Source: Streptomyces ochraceiscleroticus
GTDB lineage: Bacteria > Actinomycetota > Actinomycetes > Streptomycetales > Streptomycetaceae
Reading direction: 5' to 3'
DNA: 64,000 nucleotides
Assembly (NCBI RefSeq): GCF_000720485.1
Contig: NZ_JOAX01000049.1
Location: forward strand, 1 to 64,000
Positions 25,477 through 35,245 of the stretch are shown here, piece by piece. The stretch's first letter is position 1. The number at the start of each line of letters is the position of its first letter. A program made the translations under genes and the position numbers. The notes under the pieces are model-generated. The model was not told the DNA's origin and ran no database searches. It saw only the letters and a program-made list of their open reading frames with translations.

Positions 25477-26076
25477 GTGCCCGCCGACCCACCGCACCGT
25501 GCCGCCGACCCGCAGCGCAGGACCGTAGCGAGCCCGCAGAGCCGCGCGTCCGCCACCAGCGCGGTCGAGGTGCGCAGAAGCTCGCGGCGGCGGCGGACGG
25601 TCTCCGCGTACAGAGAGGGCGACCGTACCGTCGTCCTGATCCCGGCCCGGATGTCCGAGGCCGAGGAGCGCCGCTGGGTGACGGTCATGCTGGACAAGCT
25701 GGCCGCCCAGGAGAGCAAGCGAATGCTGGGCGACGACGAGCTGGCCGAGCGCGCCGAGCGGCTGTCGGCGCAGTACCTGGGCGGCCGGGCCCGCCCCGCG
25801 TCCGTGCGCTGGGTCACCAACCAGAACACCCGCTGGGGATCGTGCACGCCGGCTGAGGGCAGCATCCGGCTCTCGCACCGGCTGCAGGGCATGCCGGAGT
25901 ACGTCATCGACTACGTGCTCGTGCACGAGCTGGCCCATCTGCTCGTGCCCGGACACGGTCCCAGCTTCTGGGAGCTCTTGACGGCGTACCCCCGTACGGA
26001 GCGGGCGCGCGGCTACCTCGAAGGAGTGGTCGCCGCCGACCGGCTGCCGCATCTGCCCGCAGCGCGCAGCGAATGA
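25477..26076 (+). CDS. YgjP-type M48-like metal-dependent hydrolase
   Basis: A 199-residue protein. The zincin motif is His150-Glu151-Leu-Ala-His154, with a third ligand His160 in VPGHGP. The preceding WGSCT (120-124) and RLSHRL are typical of the YgjP/DUF45 (SprT-like) family. The first 45 residues are basic, Ser/Arg-rich and probably disordered. The GTG start has AAGG 12 bases upstream. The physiological substrate is unknown. The conserved divergent pairing with the ThiF gene may indicate a link. Confidence 0.85.
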   Translation: MPADPPHRAADPQRRTVASPQSRASATSAVEVRRSSRRRRTVSAYREGDRTVVLIPARMSEAEERRWVTVMLDKLAAQESKRMLGDDELAERAERLSAQYLGGRARPASVRWVTNQNTRWGSCTPAEGSIRLSHRLQGMPEYVIDYVLVHELAHLLVPGHGPSFWELLTAYPRTERARGYLEGVVAADRLPHLPAARSE

Positions 26077-26203
26077 CGGCGGGACCGCCACGTCCGCCAC
26101 TTTCGTGACAGAACCGTCGAGCCCCGGCATCGTGCCGCATCCCTACCAGCCGTTAGCCTGACGCGCAACGCAATCAAGCTCGGATGGGGGACGGTCGTTA
26201 CGT

Positions 26204-27928
26204 ATGGCCAGGGAATTCCAACGGGGCCACAAGGCCAGGATCAGTGACCTGACCGCAGGGACGGATCTGTACGTGGGCGTACGGATCGCCGGTCCCGGTC
26301 TGACCTTCGACATCAGCTGTTTCGGCCTCGACGCCGACGAAAAGCTGTCCGACGACCGGTACTTCATCTTCTTCAACCAGCCGAAATCGCCCGAGGAGTC
26401 CCTCCAGCAGCTCGGTGCGCAGGCCGGTGACACCGAGTCCTTCCGGGTCACGCTCGACCGGATCCCGCAGCACGTACAGAAGCTGTCCTTCACCGCGGCG
26501 ATCGACGGTGCGGGCCAGATGTCGCAGATCGGTCCGGGGTACATCCGGATCGTCGCCGGGGGAGAGGAAGTCGCGCGGTACTCCTTCACGGGGACCGAGT
26601 TCAGTACCGAGCGTGCTGTCATGCTCGGCGACTTCTACATGAAGGACGTGTGGCGCTTCGCGGCTGTCGGGCAGGGGTTCGACGGCGGACTGGAGGCGCT
26701 GCTGAAGAACTTCGGCGGCGAGGTCGCCGAGGAGGCGGAGGCCGCGCCGCAGCCGGACGCTGTTCCCGGCTTCGCGCCGCCCGCCGCCGCGGAGCCCGCG
26801 CCCGGCTTCGCGCCGCCCGCGGCCGCCGAGCCGGCCCCGGCACCCGCTTCTGCCCCGGCACCCGCCCCGGCGCCCGGCTTCGGTGCCCCGCAGCAGCCCA
26901 CGGTCCCGGAGCCCGCGCAGCCGTACGCTTCGCAGCCGGAACCCGCTGTCGGCCAGCAGCCGATGGCCCCGCAGCAGGACCAGCAGGCCCAGATGCACGC
27001 GGCGCCGACCATCGCCGCCCCCATGGTGCCGCCGGCCGGCACTCCGCCGCAGGCCCCGTACGGTACGCCGCAGGACGGCTCGCCCCAGGGGCAGCCCGCT
27101 CCCTACGGAGCCCCTGCCCCGGCGGCCCCCTATGGAGCGCCCGCGCCCCATCCGGGCCAGCCCGTGCCGCCGCCCGCCCAGCCCGGTCCGTACGGCCAGC
27201 AGCCGCCCGCCTACGGGCAGCCTGCGCCGCAGGGCAGCGGGCAGTACGCCGTGCCGCAGCAGGGCGGCCCGGGGCTGGAGGCATCGCTGCAGAAGTACCG
27301 GGAAGCCCCCACAGGTCAGCGCTGGACGCCCCAGAGCGAGAAGCTGATCCGGGTCGACCTCGGCGTCGACGGACAGCCGGTGCTGGCCCGCCAGGGCAGC
27401 ATGGTGCTCTACCAGGGCAAGGTCGACTTCAGCTACAAGGGCGCCGGCTTCCGCGGCCGCATCGTGGGCAACGCCACCGGCCAGGAGATGCAGCTCATGC
27501 GCTGCTCCGGCCAGGGCCAGGTCTTCTTCGCGGAGAACAGCGCCCATGTGCACCCCATCGAGCTGCAGGGCGACGCGATCTGCGTCAACGCCGAGAGCGT
27601 GCTGGCCTTCGACGAGTCGCTGCAGCACGAGGTGCGCCGCATCGAAGGGCACGGCATCCCCGGAGGCGCGCTGTTCACCATGCAGTTCCAGGGCACCGGC
27701 ACGGTGGCCGTGAAGACCGCGGGAACCCCCGTCGTACTGCCCGTCACGCCGACCACCTTCGCGGACGCCAACGCCATCGTCGCGTGGTCCGCCGCCTCCC
27801 AGGTGATCATCTCCAGCCAGGTGCGACTGCGCCGCAGCGCGTACCCCGGCCACTCGGGGGAGACCGTGAACCTCCAGTTCCGGGGCGCTCCCGGCAACTT
27901 CATTGTCGTCCAGCCCTACGAGGTCTGA
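26204..27928 (+). CDS. TerD-AIM24 fusion protein
   Basis: A 574-residue protein. Residues 1-170 form a TerD-type domain, with the acidic calcium-binding region DADEKLSDDRYFIFFNQ around 44-60. Residues about 180-365 are a long Pro/Ala/Gln-rich linker with repeated PYG and APAPA units. Residues 370-574 are an AIM24 (DUF124) beta-rich domain. TerD proteins belong to calcium-linked stress systems; AIM24 has no defined biochemistry outside mitochondria. ATG 26204 has GGGGGA 12 bases upstream. It is first gene of a three-gene operon with two further AIM24 proteins. Confidence 0.88.
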   Translation: MAREFQRGHKARISDLTAGTDLYVGVRIAGPGLTFDISCFGLDADEKLSDDRYFIFFNQPKSPEESLQQLGAQAGDTESFRVTLDRIPQHVQKLSFTAAIDGAGQMSQIGPGYIRIVAGGEEVARYSFTGTEFSTERAVMLGDFYMKDVWRFAAVGQGFDGGLEALLKNFGGEVAEEAEAAPQPDAVPGFAPPAAAEPAPGFAPPAAAEPAPAPASAPAPAPAPGFGAPQQPTVPEPAQPYASQPEPAVGQQPMAPQQDQQAQMHAAPTIAAPMVPPAGTPPQAPYGTPQDGSPQGQPAPYGAPAPAAPYGAPAPHPGQPVPPPAQPGPYGQQPPAYGQPAPQGSGQYAVPQQGGPGLEASLQKYREAPTGQRWTPQSEKLIRVDLGVDGQPVLARQGSMVLYQGKVDFSYKGAGFRGRIVGNATGQEMQLMRCSGQGQVFFAENSAHVHPIELQGDAICVNAESVLAFDESLQHEVRRIEGHGIPGGALFTMQFQGTGTVAVKTAGTPVVLPVTPTTFADANAIVAWSAASQVIISSQVRLRRSAYPGHSGETVNLQFRGAPGNFIVVQPYEV

Positions 27929-27939
27929 GGGAGCCCGTC

Positions 27940-28623
27940 ATGACTCAGCAGCAGCTTTCGGGCTACACCCCGACCGCACCCGCGGCCCGCATGGAGAACC
28001 ACGGCAGTGCGATGGTGAAGATCGCCATGCAGAGCGGCCAGGACGTCTTCTGCCGCACCGGCTCGATGGTCGCCTACGAAGGCTTCGTCCAGTACGAGCC
28101 GAACCCGCCGGCCGTGCGCCAGATGGCCTCCCAGTGGCTGACCGGCGAGGGCGCGCCCCTGATGAAGGCCAGCGGCGACGGTCTTCTCTACCTCGCCGAC
28201 TACGGCGCCGACGTCGTGTGCCTGAACCTCAACGACGACGCGATCTCCGTGAACGGCACCAACCTGCTCGCCTTCGACGCGCACCTCCAGTGGGGCGTGC
28301 AGCGCGTCAAGGGGATGGCGAAGTTCGCGGGACAGGGATTGTTCAACGTGGGGATCGCGGGCACCGGATGGGTCGCGCTGACCTCGCGCGGCACTCCGAT
28401 CGTCGTCGACTGCGGCCGCGGCGAGGACGAGACCTACGTGGACCCGGACGCGCTCGTGGCCTGGTCGACCAACCTGAACGTGAAGGGCAAGCGCAGCTTC
28501 AAGGCGTCCTCGATGATCGGGCGCGGCAGCGGCGAGGCGTACCAGCTCGGCTTCTCCGGCCAGGGCTTCGTGGTCGTACAGCCCAGCGAGGACAGCGCCG
28601 ACCGGCTCCGGGCCCGGGGCTGA
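27940..28623 (+). CDS. AIM24 family protein (second of three)
   Basis: A 227-residue single-domain AIM24 protein with no signal peptide or membrane helix. Shared family features are GSMVAYEG near 43-50, the internal beta-helix-like repeats and a C-terminal GFVVVQPSE like the QPYE and QPSE endings of its neighbours. GAGGGAG precedes the ATG, and the gap to the upstream stop is 11 bases, so the three genes are probably one transcript. Likely arose by duplication. Confidence 0.88.
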   Translation: MTQQQLSGYTPTAPAARMENHGSAMVKIAMQSGQDVFCRTGSMVAYEGFVQYEPNPPAVRQMASQWLTGEGAPLMKASGDGLLYLADYGADVVCLNLNDDAISVNGTNLLAFDAHLQWGVQRVKGMAKFAGQGLFNVGIAGTGWVALTSRGTPIVVDCGRGEDETYVDPDALVAWSTNLNVKGKRSFKASSMIGRGSGEAYQLGFSGQGFVVVQPSEDSADRLRARG

Positions 28624-28643
28624 GGGGGAGGACTTACGTAACC

Positions 28644-29402
28644 ATGCAGAGCCCGCTTTTCGCCTACACAGAGGCGCAGACCCAGGACCGGTACGCGCTG
28701 CAGAACCCGCAGTTGCTGCGGGTCGCGCTGACCGGCCACGAGGACCTGCTGGCCCGTAAGGGCACGATGGTCGCCTATCAGGGGCTGCTCGAATTCGACG
28801 GGGAGTACCAGACCCCGAACCAGCAGCGGCGGCGCGCCCGGGCCGGCGAGGGCCTGGACCTGATGCGCGTCTCCGGACAGGGCACGGTCTACCTGGCCAA
28901 CCTCGCCCAGCACGTCCATCTCGTGGACGTCGACCACGACGGGCTGACCGTCGACAGCAACTACGTGCTCGCGTTGGACTCCACGCTCCACTGGGAGGTC
29001 ATCTCCGTGGACAGTCAGTACGGCATCTCGGGCACCGGCAAGTACCAGCTCAACATCTCGGGGCGGGGCAAGGTCGCGCTGATGACCTCGGGCCAACCCC
29101 TGATGATGCAGGTGACGCCCGACAAGTACGTCAACGCCGACGCGGACGCGGTGGTCGCCTGGTCGACCTCGCTGCGCGTCCAGATGCAGGCGCAGACGCA
29201 TTCCTCGGGCGTGTGGCGGCGCCGCGGCAGCACGGGCGAGGGCTGGGAGCTCAGCTTCCTCGGACAGGGCTACGCGCTCGTCCAGCCCAGCGAGCTGCTG
29301 CCGCCGCAGAACGCGGTTATCGGGCAGGGCCTCGCCGCCCAGTACGGGATGGGGCAGCGCGGCGCCCACGGGCAGAACCAGGGCAACATCTTCACGAACT
29401 GA
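28644..29402 (+). CDS. AIM24 family protein (third of three)
   Basis: A 252-residue AIM24 protein with GTMVAYQG (41-48) and ALVQPSE near the end, then a Gln/Gly-rich tail. It is diverged from both upstream paralogues, so the duplication looks old. GGGGGAGGA lies 11 bases before the ATG, and the upstream stop is 20 bases away. A strong hairpin follows and ends the operon. Function is unknown; hetero-oligomer formation among the three is an inference. Confidence 0.88.
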   Translation: MQSPLFAYTEAQTQDRYALQNPQLLRVALTGHEDLLARKGTMVAYQGLLEFDGEYQTPNQQRRRARAGEGLDLMRVSGQGTVYLANLAQHVHLVDVDHDGLTVDSNYVLALDSTLHWEVISVDSQYGISGTGKYQLNISGRGKVALMTSGQPLMMQVTPDKYVNADADAVVAWSTSLRVQMQAQTHSSGVWRRRGSTGEGWELSFLGQGYALVQPSELLPPQNAVIGQGLAAQYGMGQRGAHGQNQGNIFTN

Positions 29403-29436
29403 GCAGGGCGCCTTCGGGCGCGTCTCAGGGACACGC

Positions 29437-29472
29437 GAGCGGGCCCGGCACCGGAAGGTGCCGGGCCCGCTC
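29437..29472. terminator. Bidirectional terminator after the AIM24 operon
   Basis: A perfect 16-bp stem (29437-29452 with 29457-29472) with a GGAA loop, between the AIM24 operon and the convergent NUDIX gene. A smaller GCGCC/GGGCGC hairpin precedes it at about 29408-29421. Confidence 0.85.
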
Positions 29473-29480
29473 GTTCCGTC

Positions 29481-30017
29481 CTACAGCAGCGCCCTCGTCC
29501 GCTCCACGAGCCGCACCACCGACTCGTCGGCCACGTCCGGCACCTCGTCGTACGGGAACCAGCGCAGGTCCAGTGACTCGTCGCTGATCGCCTCCGTGGC
29601 GCCCTCCGGGGCCAGCGCGGCGTACTGCACGTCCAAGTGCCACGCGCAGGGCGTGTGATGGCGGTCCAGGCGCACTGGGCCACCCGGCAGCAGCGTCAGC
29701 CCCCGGGCGATGCCGGACTCCTCACGCGCCTCGCGCAGCGCCGCGTCCGCCAGCGTGGCGTCCTCGGGCTCGCAGTGGCCGCCCATCTGCAGCCACATCC
29801 GCAGCTTCTTGTGCAGCGTGAGCAGCACCCGGCCGCGCGACGGGTCGATCACCAGGGCGCTCGCCGTGAGGTGCCCGTCACCGCAGGGCTTCCACATGCC
29901 GTCCGGGTGGGCGGCCAGGTGGTCCAGGTACGCCAGCCGCAGCTCTTCCTGGTCGGCAGCGGGCGCGGGCCACTCCTTGAGGACCCGCGCCGCGTTCTCA
30001 TGAAGGCTCACGGTCAC
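29481..30017 (-). CDS. NUDIX hydrolase
   Basis: A 178-residue Nudix protein. The box starts at GGHCEPED (79-86) and ends REAREESGI (95-103), with one extra residue between the Gly and RE halves relative to the consensus. The essential REUxEE glutamates are present. The GTG start overlaps the stop of the metalloprotease-like gene (GTGA), so translation is coupled. The substrate is unknown. Confidence 0.88.
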   Translation of the reverse strand: MTVSLHENAARVLKEWPAPAADQEELRLAYLDHLAAHPDGMWKPCGDGHLTASALVIDPSRGRVLLTLHKKLRMWLQMGGHCEPEDATLADAALREAREESGIARGLTLLPGGPVRLDRHHTPCAWHLDVQYAALAPEGATEAISDESLDLRWFPYDEVPDVADESVVRLVERTRALL

Positions 30018-31504
30018 TTGGTGCCGTCGCCCTCGCCGCCGTCCTTGCCCTCGGGACCGTCGCCCTCGGAGCGCTCGCCCTCGGCGCCCTCGCGCTTGGT
30101 CAGGTCCGGCTTGCCGCCCTCGGCCGTGCCGCTCGCCGCTTCGCCGAGCATCTTGTCCAGCTCGGAGAAGTCCAGCTGCTCGCGGTGCACGAAGCCGTCC
30201 GGGTCGTCCAGGTCCTGCGCCGTGGGCAGCATGTCCGGGTGCGACCACAGCGCGTCCCGGCCCTCCAGGCCGCGCGCGTCCGTGAGCGAGGCCCACAGCC
30301 GCGAGGCGTCCCGCAGCCGCCGCGGACGCAGCTCCAGGCCGATGAGCGTGGCGAAGGTCTGCTCGGCCGGACCGCCGGTCGCCCGGCGGCGCCGCAACGT
30401 TTCGCGCAGCGCGTCGGCCGACGGCAGGTGCGGGGCAGCGGCGGCGTGCACCACCGCGTCCACCCAGCCCTCGACGAGCGCCAGCGCCGTCTCCAGACGG
30501 GCCAGCGCGGCCTTCTGCTCCGGGGTGTCCTCGGGCTGGAACATGCCCTGCTGCAGCGCGTCCTGCAGCTGCTCCGGATGCGCCGGGTCGAGCTGGCCGA
30601 CCGCGTCCTCCAGCTTGCTGGTGTCGACCTTGATGCCGCGTGCGTAGCCCTCGACCGCGCCGAAGAGGTGCGAGCGCAGCCACGGTACGTGGGCGAAGAG
30701 ACGCTGGTGGGCGGCCTCGCGCAGCGCCAGGTAGAGCCGCACCTCCTCGGGCGGCACGCCCAGGCCGGAGCCGAGCGCCTCGACGTTGCCCGGCAGCAGG
30801 GCGGCCTTGCCGGCCGGGCCCAGCGGCAGTCCGACGTCCGTGGAGCCGACGACCTCGCCGGCCAGCGTGCCGAGCGCCTGCCCGATCTGCGTACCGAACA
30901 TCGCGCCGCCCATGGAGCGCATCATCCCGAGCAGCGGGCCCGCCATGGCCTGCATCTCCTCGGGGAGCACGTCGCCCATCGCGGCGCCGACGCGCTCGGC
31001 GACCGGGTCGACCAGCTCCTGCCACACCGGGAGGGTCTCCTCGACCCACTCGGCGCGGCTCCAGGCCACGACGGTGTTCGCGCCCGAGGGCAGCGACGTC
31101 ACGCCGTCCAGCCACAGGTCGGCGAGGCGCACGGCCTCCTCGGCCGCTGCTCGCTCGCCCGGGGCCACGCTGGCGTCCTTGCTGCCGTCCTGGGCGCCCT
31201 GCGCCACCGTCTGGCGCGCGATGTCCTTGGCCATCTCCCAGTTCACCGGGCCGCCCTCGTAGGAGAGCATCTGGCCGAGCTTCTGGAAGGCGGCTCCGAG
31301 GTCGCCAGGGTTCATCTCGCCCCCGGGCCCGCCCATGCCGCCGAAGAGCGCCGCGAACGGATTGTCCGCGCCGCCGCTCCCGCCGCCGAACCCGAACGGA
31401 TTCGCGGGGCCCTGGTTACCTCCCTGGCCGCCCTTCTGCTTGCCGTTGTCGCCGTCCTCCGGCTCCTCCGGCGGAAGGCCGAATCCGAATGGGTTGTCAC
31501 TCAC
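30014..31504 (-). CDS. Zincin_2 (DUF2342) putative zinc metalloprotease
   Basis: A 496-residue protein of the actinobacterial DUF2342/Zincin_2 family. The N-terminal 70 residues are Gly/Asn/Pro-rich with NPFGFG repeats. The centre carries FGTQIGQALG and the zincin-like LREAAHQRLF, followed by HVPWL. The C-terminus is acidic and low complexity. No signal peptide is seen. GTG 31504 has GAGGAAA upstream. Proteolytic activity has not been established for this family to my knowledge. It is coupled to the NUDIX gene downstream. Confidence 0.82.
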   Translation of the reverse strand: MSDNPFGFGLPPEEPEDGDNGKQKGGQGGNQGPANPFGFGGGSGGADNPFAALFGGMGGPGGEMNPGDLGAAFQKLGQMLSYEGGPVNWEMAKDIARQTVAQGAQDGSKDASVAPGERAAAEEAVRLADLWLDGVTSLPSGANTVVAWSRAEWVEETLPVWQELVDPVAERVGAAMGDVLPEEMQAMAGPLLGMMRSMGGAMFGTQIGQALGTLAGEVVGSTDVGLPLGPAGKAALLPGNVEALGSGLGVPPEEVRLYLALREAAHQRLFAHVPWLRSHLFGAVEGYARGIKVDTSKLEDAVGQLDPAHPEQLQDALQQGMFQPEDTPEQKAALARLETALALVEGWVDAVVHAAAAPHLPSADALRETLRRRRATGGPAEQTFATLIGLELRPRRLRDASRLWASLTDARGLEGRDALWSHPDMLPTAQDLDDPDGFVHREQLDFSELDKMLGEAASGTAEGGKPDLTKREGAEGERSEGDGPEGKDGGEGDGTK

Positions 31505-31751
31505 GGGTTTCCTCGGCTCGTAGGGCCGCCGGCCCCGGGCCGACGGCGGCTGCCCGACATTCCCTTCCAGCCTAGAGGGTGTCCGGCCGTTCTCCGCGGC
31601 CGCGGAGAAGACGGGCCGACGTCCCCTGTGACACCCCGCGCCGCTCCGGGGCTCGGTGCTTGGCTGTCGGGGTGCCTGCGGCAGGATGGACGCACGCTGT
31701 CCGTACGCGCCGGTGCGCATACGTACTGAAGACAACCGCTGGAGACGCCCG

Positions 31752-32903
31752 GTGAGTTCCCCAGATCCGACCGTTCGCGCAGCGCGAAACAGTGCTGCCA
31801 GGCCCGAGAAGACGTCCGATACGACCGTCCCCGGGGCAGCCGCGCCGCAGCACCGCCCCGTCGTGGCGGTCACCGGCGCCGCTTCCGGTACCGGCGCGCT
31901 GCTGACCCGTGCCCTGCTGGAGTCCGACGAGGTCAAGCGGGTCGTGGCCATCGATGAGCGGCGCGGGGACGAGGAGGACGCCGACTGGCACGTACTGGAT
32001 GTCCGCGACCCCGCCATCGCCGAGAAGCTCCGGGGCGCCGACGTCGTCGTCCACCTCGCGCTCGACCTCGACCTGGAGACCGACCCGGCCGCCCGTACCG
32101 CGTACAACGTGCGCGGCACCCAGACCGTCCTGACCGCGGCTGCCGCGGCCGGCGTGCACCGGGTCGTCCTGTGCACCTCCGCGATGGTCTACGGGGCGCT
32201 GCCCGACAACGACGTCCCGCTCTCCGAGGACGCCGAACTGCGCGCGACCGCGGACGCCACCGGGGTCGGCGACCTCATGGAGATCGAGCGGCTGGCCCAC
32301 CGGGCGCCGCGCGCCCACCCCGGACTCAACGTCACCGTGCTGCGCCCCACCGTCCTCGTGGGCGGCACCGACACCGCGCTCACCCGGTACTTCGAGTCGC
32401 CGCGCCTCCTGGTCGTCGCGGGCTCCCGCCCCACGTGGCAGTTCTGCCACGTGGAAGACCTGGTCAGCGCACTGGAGTACGCCGCCCTGGAGAAGGTCGA
32501 GGGCGAGCTCGCGGTGGGCTGCGACGGCTGGCTGGAGCAGGAGGAGGTCGAGGAGCTCACCGGTATCCGCAGGATGGAGCTGCCCTCCTCGGTGGCCCTC
32601 GGCGCCGCGGCCCGGCTGCACCGCATCGGGCTCACGCCCTCGCCCGCCGGTGACCTGGCGTACACGATGCACCCGTGGGTGGTCAGCGGCAGCCGGCTGC
32701 ACGACGCGGGCTGGCGGCCCCGCTGGACCAATGAGGAGGTGCTCGCCGAGCTCCTGGAGGAGGTCGCGGGACGGCACACGGTGGCCGGGCGCCGGCTGGG
32801 CCGCAAGGACGCCACCGCCGCCGGTGCGGCGGGCGCGACCGTCGCGCTGCTGGGTACCGCCGCGCTCGTACGCCGTGCCCGTAAGGCCCGGCGGCGCCTC
32901 TGA
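31752..32903 (+). CDS. SDR-family NAD(P)-binding protein with C-terminal membrane anchor
   Basis: A 383-residue extended-SDR-like protein. The Rossmann motif TGAASGTG is at 41-48, preceded by about 35 disordered residues. The SAMVYG strand is present, but the Tyr-x3-Lys pair expected some 25 residues later is not visible: that segment reads GVGDLMEIERL. A hydrophobic stretch at about 354-373 followed by a basic tail suggests a C-terminal membrane anchor. GGAGA lies six bases before the GTG. It may be a catalytically inactive or atypical member. Confidence 0.8.
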   Translation: MSSPDPTVRAARNSAARPEKTSDTTVPGAAAPQHRPVVAVTGAASGTGALLTRALLESDEVKRVVAIDERRGDEEDADWHVLDVRDPAIAEKLRGADVVVHLALDLDLETDPAARTAYNVRGTQTVLTAAAAAGVHRVVLCTSAMVYGALPDNDVPLSEDAELRATADATGVGDLMEIERLAHRAPRAHPGLNVTVLRPTVLVGGTDTALTRYFESPRLLVVAGSRPTWQFCHVEDLVSALEYAALEKVEGELAVGCDGWLEQEEVEELTGIRRMELPSSVALGAAARLHRIGLTPSPAGDLAYTMHPWVVSGSRLHDAGWRPRWTNEEVLAELLEEVAGRHTVAGRRLGRKDATAAGAAGATVALLGTAALVRRARKARRRL

Positions 32904-33111
32904 GGCAGCGCGGCGGCGCCTCTCGGGGCACGCGCACCACAGGAATGCCGGGAACCGTACGGAACCGGTGGCTCCCTCCGGACGGCGGGAATGCGTCGTC
33001 CGTACGCGGCGGCAGTCCCCCTACGGTCTGGTAGGACCCTCCATAAGGCGGTCGGTACACCAGGTGAAACAGCCATTCCCCCGCGCCGCGTCCGTGGGGC
33101 ACGATGGGCAC

Positions 33112-33591
<480 letters not shown>

Positions 33592-33907
33592 CGCCGTCTT
33601 CTGGGGGTGGAGGGCGGGTCGGCGCAGAAGTGCCGCCCCTCGGGCCCCGCGCGAAGTGGTCGGTTCGCTCCCATGGCGTAAAGAAAGCGTGTAGGACGCA
33701 TTCATGAGGCGCACGGGAGCGGTGAGCTGCCCGTAACTGGGTACGCGCTCCCTACGGGCGCCCCACCGCAGACGCCCGGTGATCAGCCGGACAGCCGATG
33801 TCATCCTCCGGTTGCGTAACCCGCCCCCGGGCCTGAGCGTTGAGCTGTCGGATGGTTAATCTGCTTATTCGTCGTTGCGGTTGTGTACAAGGGGTCGGGA
33901 GGCCGCT
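33592..33907. other. Intergenic region upstream of a small membrane protein gene
   Basis: No gene is supported. The right end (33850-33890) is less GC-rich and ends in TACAAG at about 33886, a plausible -10 box for the next gene. Confidence 0.4.
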
Positions 33908-34093
33908 ATGGGTGCGCTTCTCTGGTTGCTGATTCCGGTTCTCGCCGCACTGGCTGCCGTCGTGTGGAGTACGTGGACCACGAGGTACCGCAAGGCAGGG
34001 GACGTCGCTGAGCTCGCCGGGTACGCCCGTTTCCGGGAGGCCATGGAGCGCGAGGACGTGCCGCCCGCGGAGGTCCGTTCCGACGCGGCCTGA
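33908..34093 (+). CDS. Small single-pass membrane protein
   Basis: A 61-residue protein with one transmembrane helix (residues 2-24) and a short polar C-terminal tail (GYARFREAMERED). GGGAGG lies five bases before ATG 33908; an upstream in-frame start at 33875 would add basic residues and lacks a better RBS. Function is unknown; small proteins of this type often accompany membrane complexes. Confidence 0.7.
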   Translation: MGALLWLLIPVLAALAAVVWSTWTTRYRKAGDVAELAGYARFREAMEREDVPPAEVRSDAA

Positions 34094-34150
34094 GCCCCGT
34101 ACGGACGGCCCCGCGGGCCGCTTGTCATACCCGTCCCGTACTGTCGTTCC

Positions 34151-35245
34151 ATGCCACGCCGGACCGCGACGCTCCTCGCTTCGACCCTCATGCTGATCGC
34201 GCTGTTGTGCGCCGGGGTGCTGATTCCCGTGCCGTACGCGCAGATGACGCCGGGGCCCACGGTCAACACCCTCGGCGACCACGCGGGCGAGCCGGTGCTG
34301 CAGATCGACGGCCGCAAGACGTATCCGACGTCCGGTCATCTCAACATGACGACGGTCCGCGTCACCGGTCCCGACTACCGCATGAACCTCTTCGAGGCGG
34401 CGTACGGCTGGCTGGCGCACGACAGCGCAGTGGTGCCGCACAAGACGCTCTACCCGGACAACCAGACGGCCGAGCAGGCCGACCAGGAGAACGCCGAGGA
34501 GTTCAGCCAGTCCCAGGAGAGCGCCAAGGTGGCGGCCCTGGACGAGCTGCATATCCCGGTGAACTCACAGGTCGTGGTCGCCTCGGTCATGAAGGACACC
34601 CCGGCCGACGGCACGCTGCACGCCGGTGACGTCATCAAGGCGGTGGACGGGACGGCGGTGAAGCAGCCCGCGGACGTCGCACGGCTGGTCACGAAGCACA
34701 AGGCGGGCGAGAAGGTCACCTTCACGCTGGTCCCGGCCAAGGAAGCGGCCGCGGCGGAGAAGAAGGGTCGGCAGCCCTCCGGCGGCCGCCAGGTCTCGCT
34801 GACGACCAAGAAGGCCACGGACGGCCGGGCCATCGTCGGCATCCAGGCCGGCCTCGATCACACGTTCCCGTTCGAGATCGACATCAAGCTCGCCGATGTG
34901 GGTGGTCCGAGTGCGGGCCTGATGTTTGCCCTCGGAATCGTCGACAAGCTCACGCCCGCGGATCTGACGGGCGGGAACTTCGTCGCCGGTACGGGAACGA
35001 TCGACGACAAGGGCAAGGTCGGGCCGATCGGCGGCATCTCCATGAAGATCGTCGCGGCCCGCGACAAGGGCGCCGAGTACTTCCTCACTCCAAAGGACAA
35101 CTGCGCGACCGCGGCCAAGGACACCCCGGACGGCCTCCGGCTCGTCAAGGTGAACACCATTCACGACGCGATGCAGGCCCTGACGAAGATCCGCAAGGGC
35201 GACACGGCGCACTTGCCGAGCTGCACGCCTGCCGCGCACTCCTGA
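34151..35245 (+). CDS. Membrane-anchored PDZ-Lon (S16) serine protease
   Basis: A 364-residue protein. One N-terminal transmembrane helix (8-28) leaves the rest outside the membrane. A PDZ domain lies at about 138-195 and a Lon-type S16 protease domain at 225-345. The catalytic dyad is Ser254 in GGPSAGLM and Lys299 in GISMK. This is the YlbL/Rv3194c family, next to UPF0182 genes in mycobacteria. There is no clear Shine-Dalgarno. Its stop codon lies inside the left arm of the large inverted repeat. Confidence 0.9.
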   Translation: MPRRTATLLASTLMLIALLCAGVLIPVPYAQMTPGPTVNTLGDHAGEPVLQIDGRKTYPTSGHLNMTTVRVTGPDYRMNLFEAAYGWLAHDSAVVPHKTLYPDNQTAEQADQENAEEFSQSQESAKVAALDELHIPVNSQVVVASVMKDTPADGTLHAGDVIKAVDGTAVKQPADVARLVTKHKAGEKVTFTLVPAKEAAAAEKKGRQPSGGRQVSLTTKKATDGRAIVGIQAGLDHTFPFEIDIKLADVGGPSAGLMFALGIVDKLTPADLTGGNFVAGTGTIDDKGKVGPIGGISMKIVAARDKGAEYFLTPKDNCATAAKDTPDGLRLVKVNTIHDAMQALTKIRKGDTAHLPSCTPAAHS

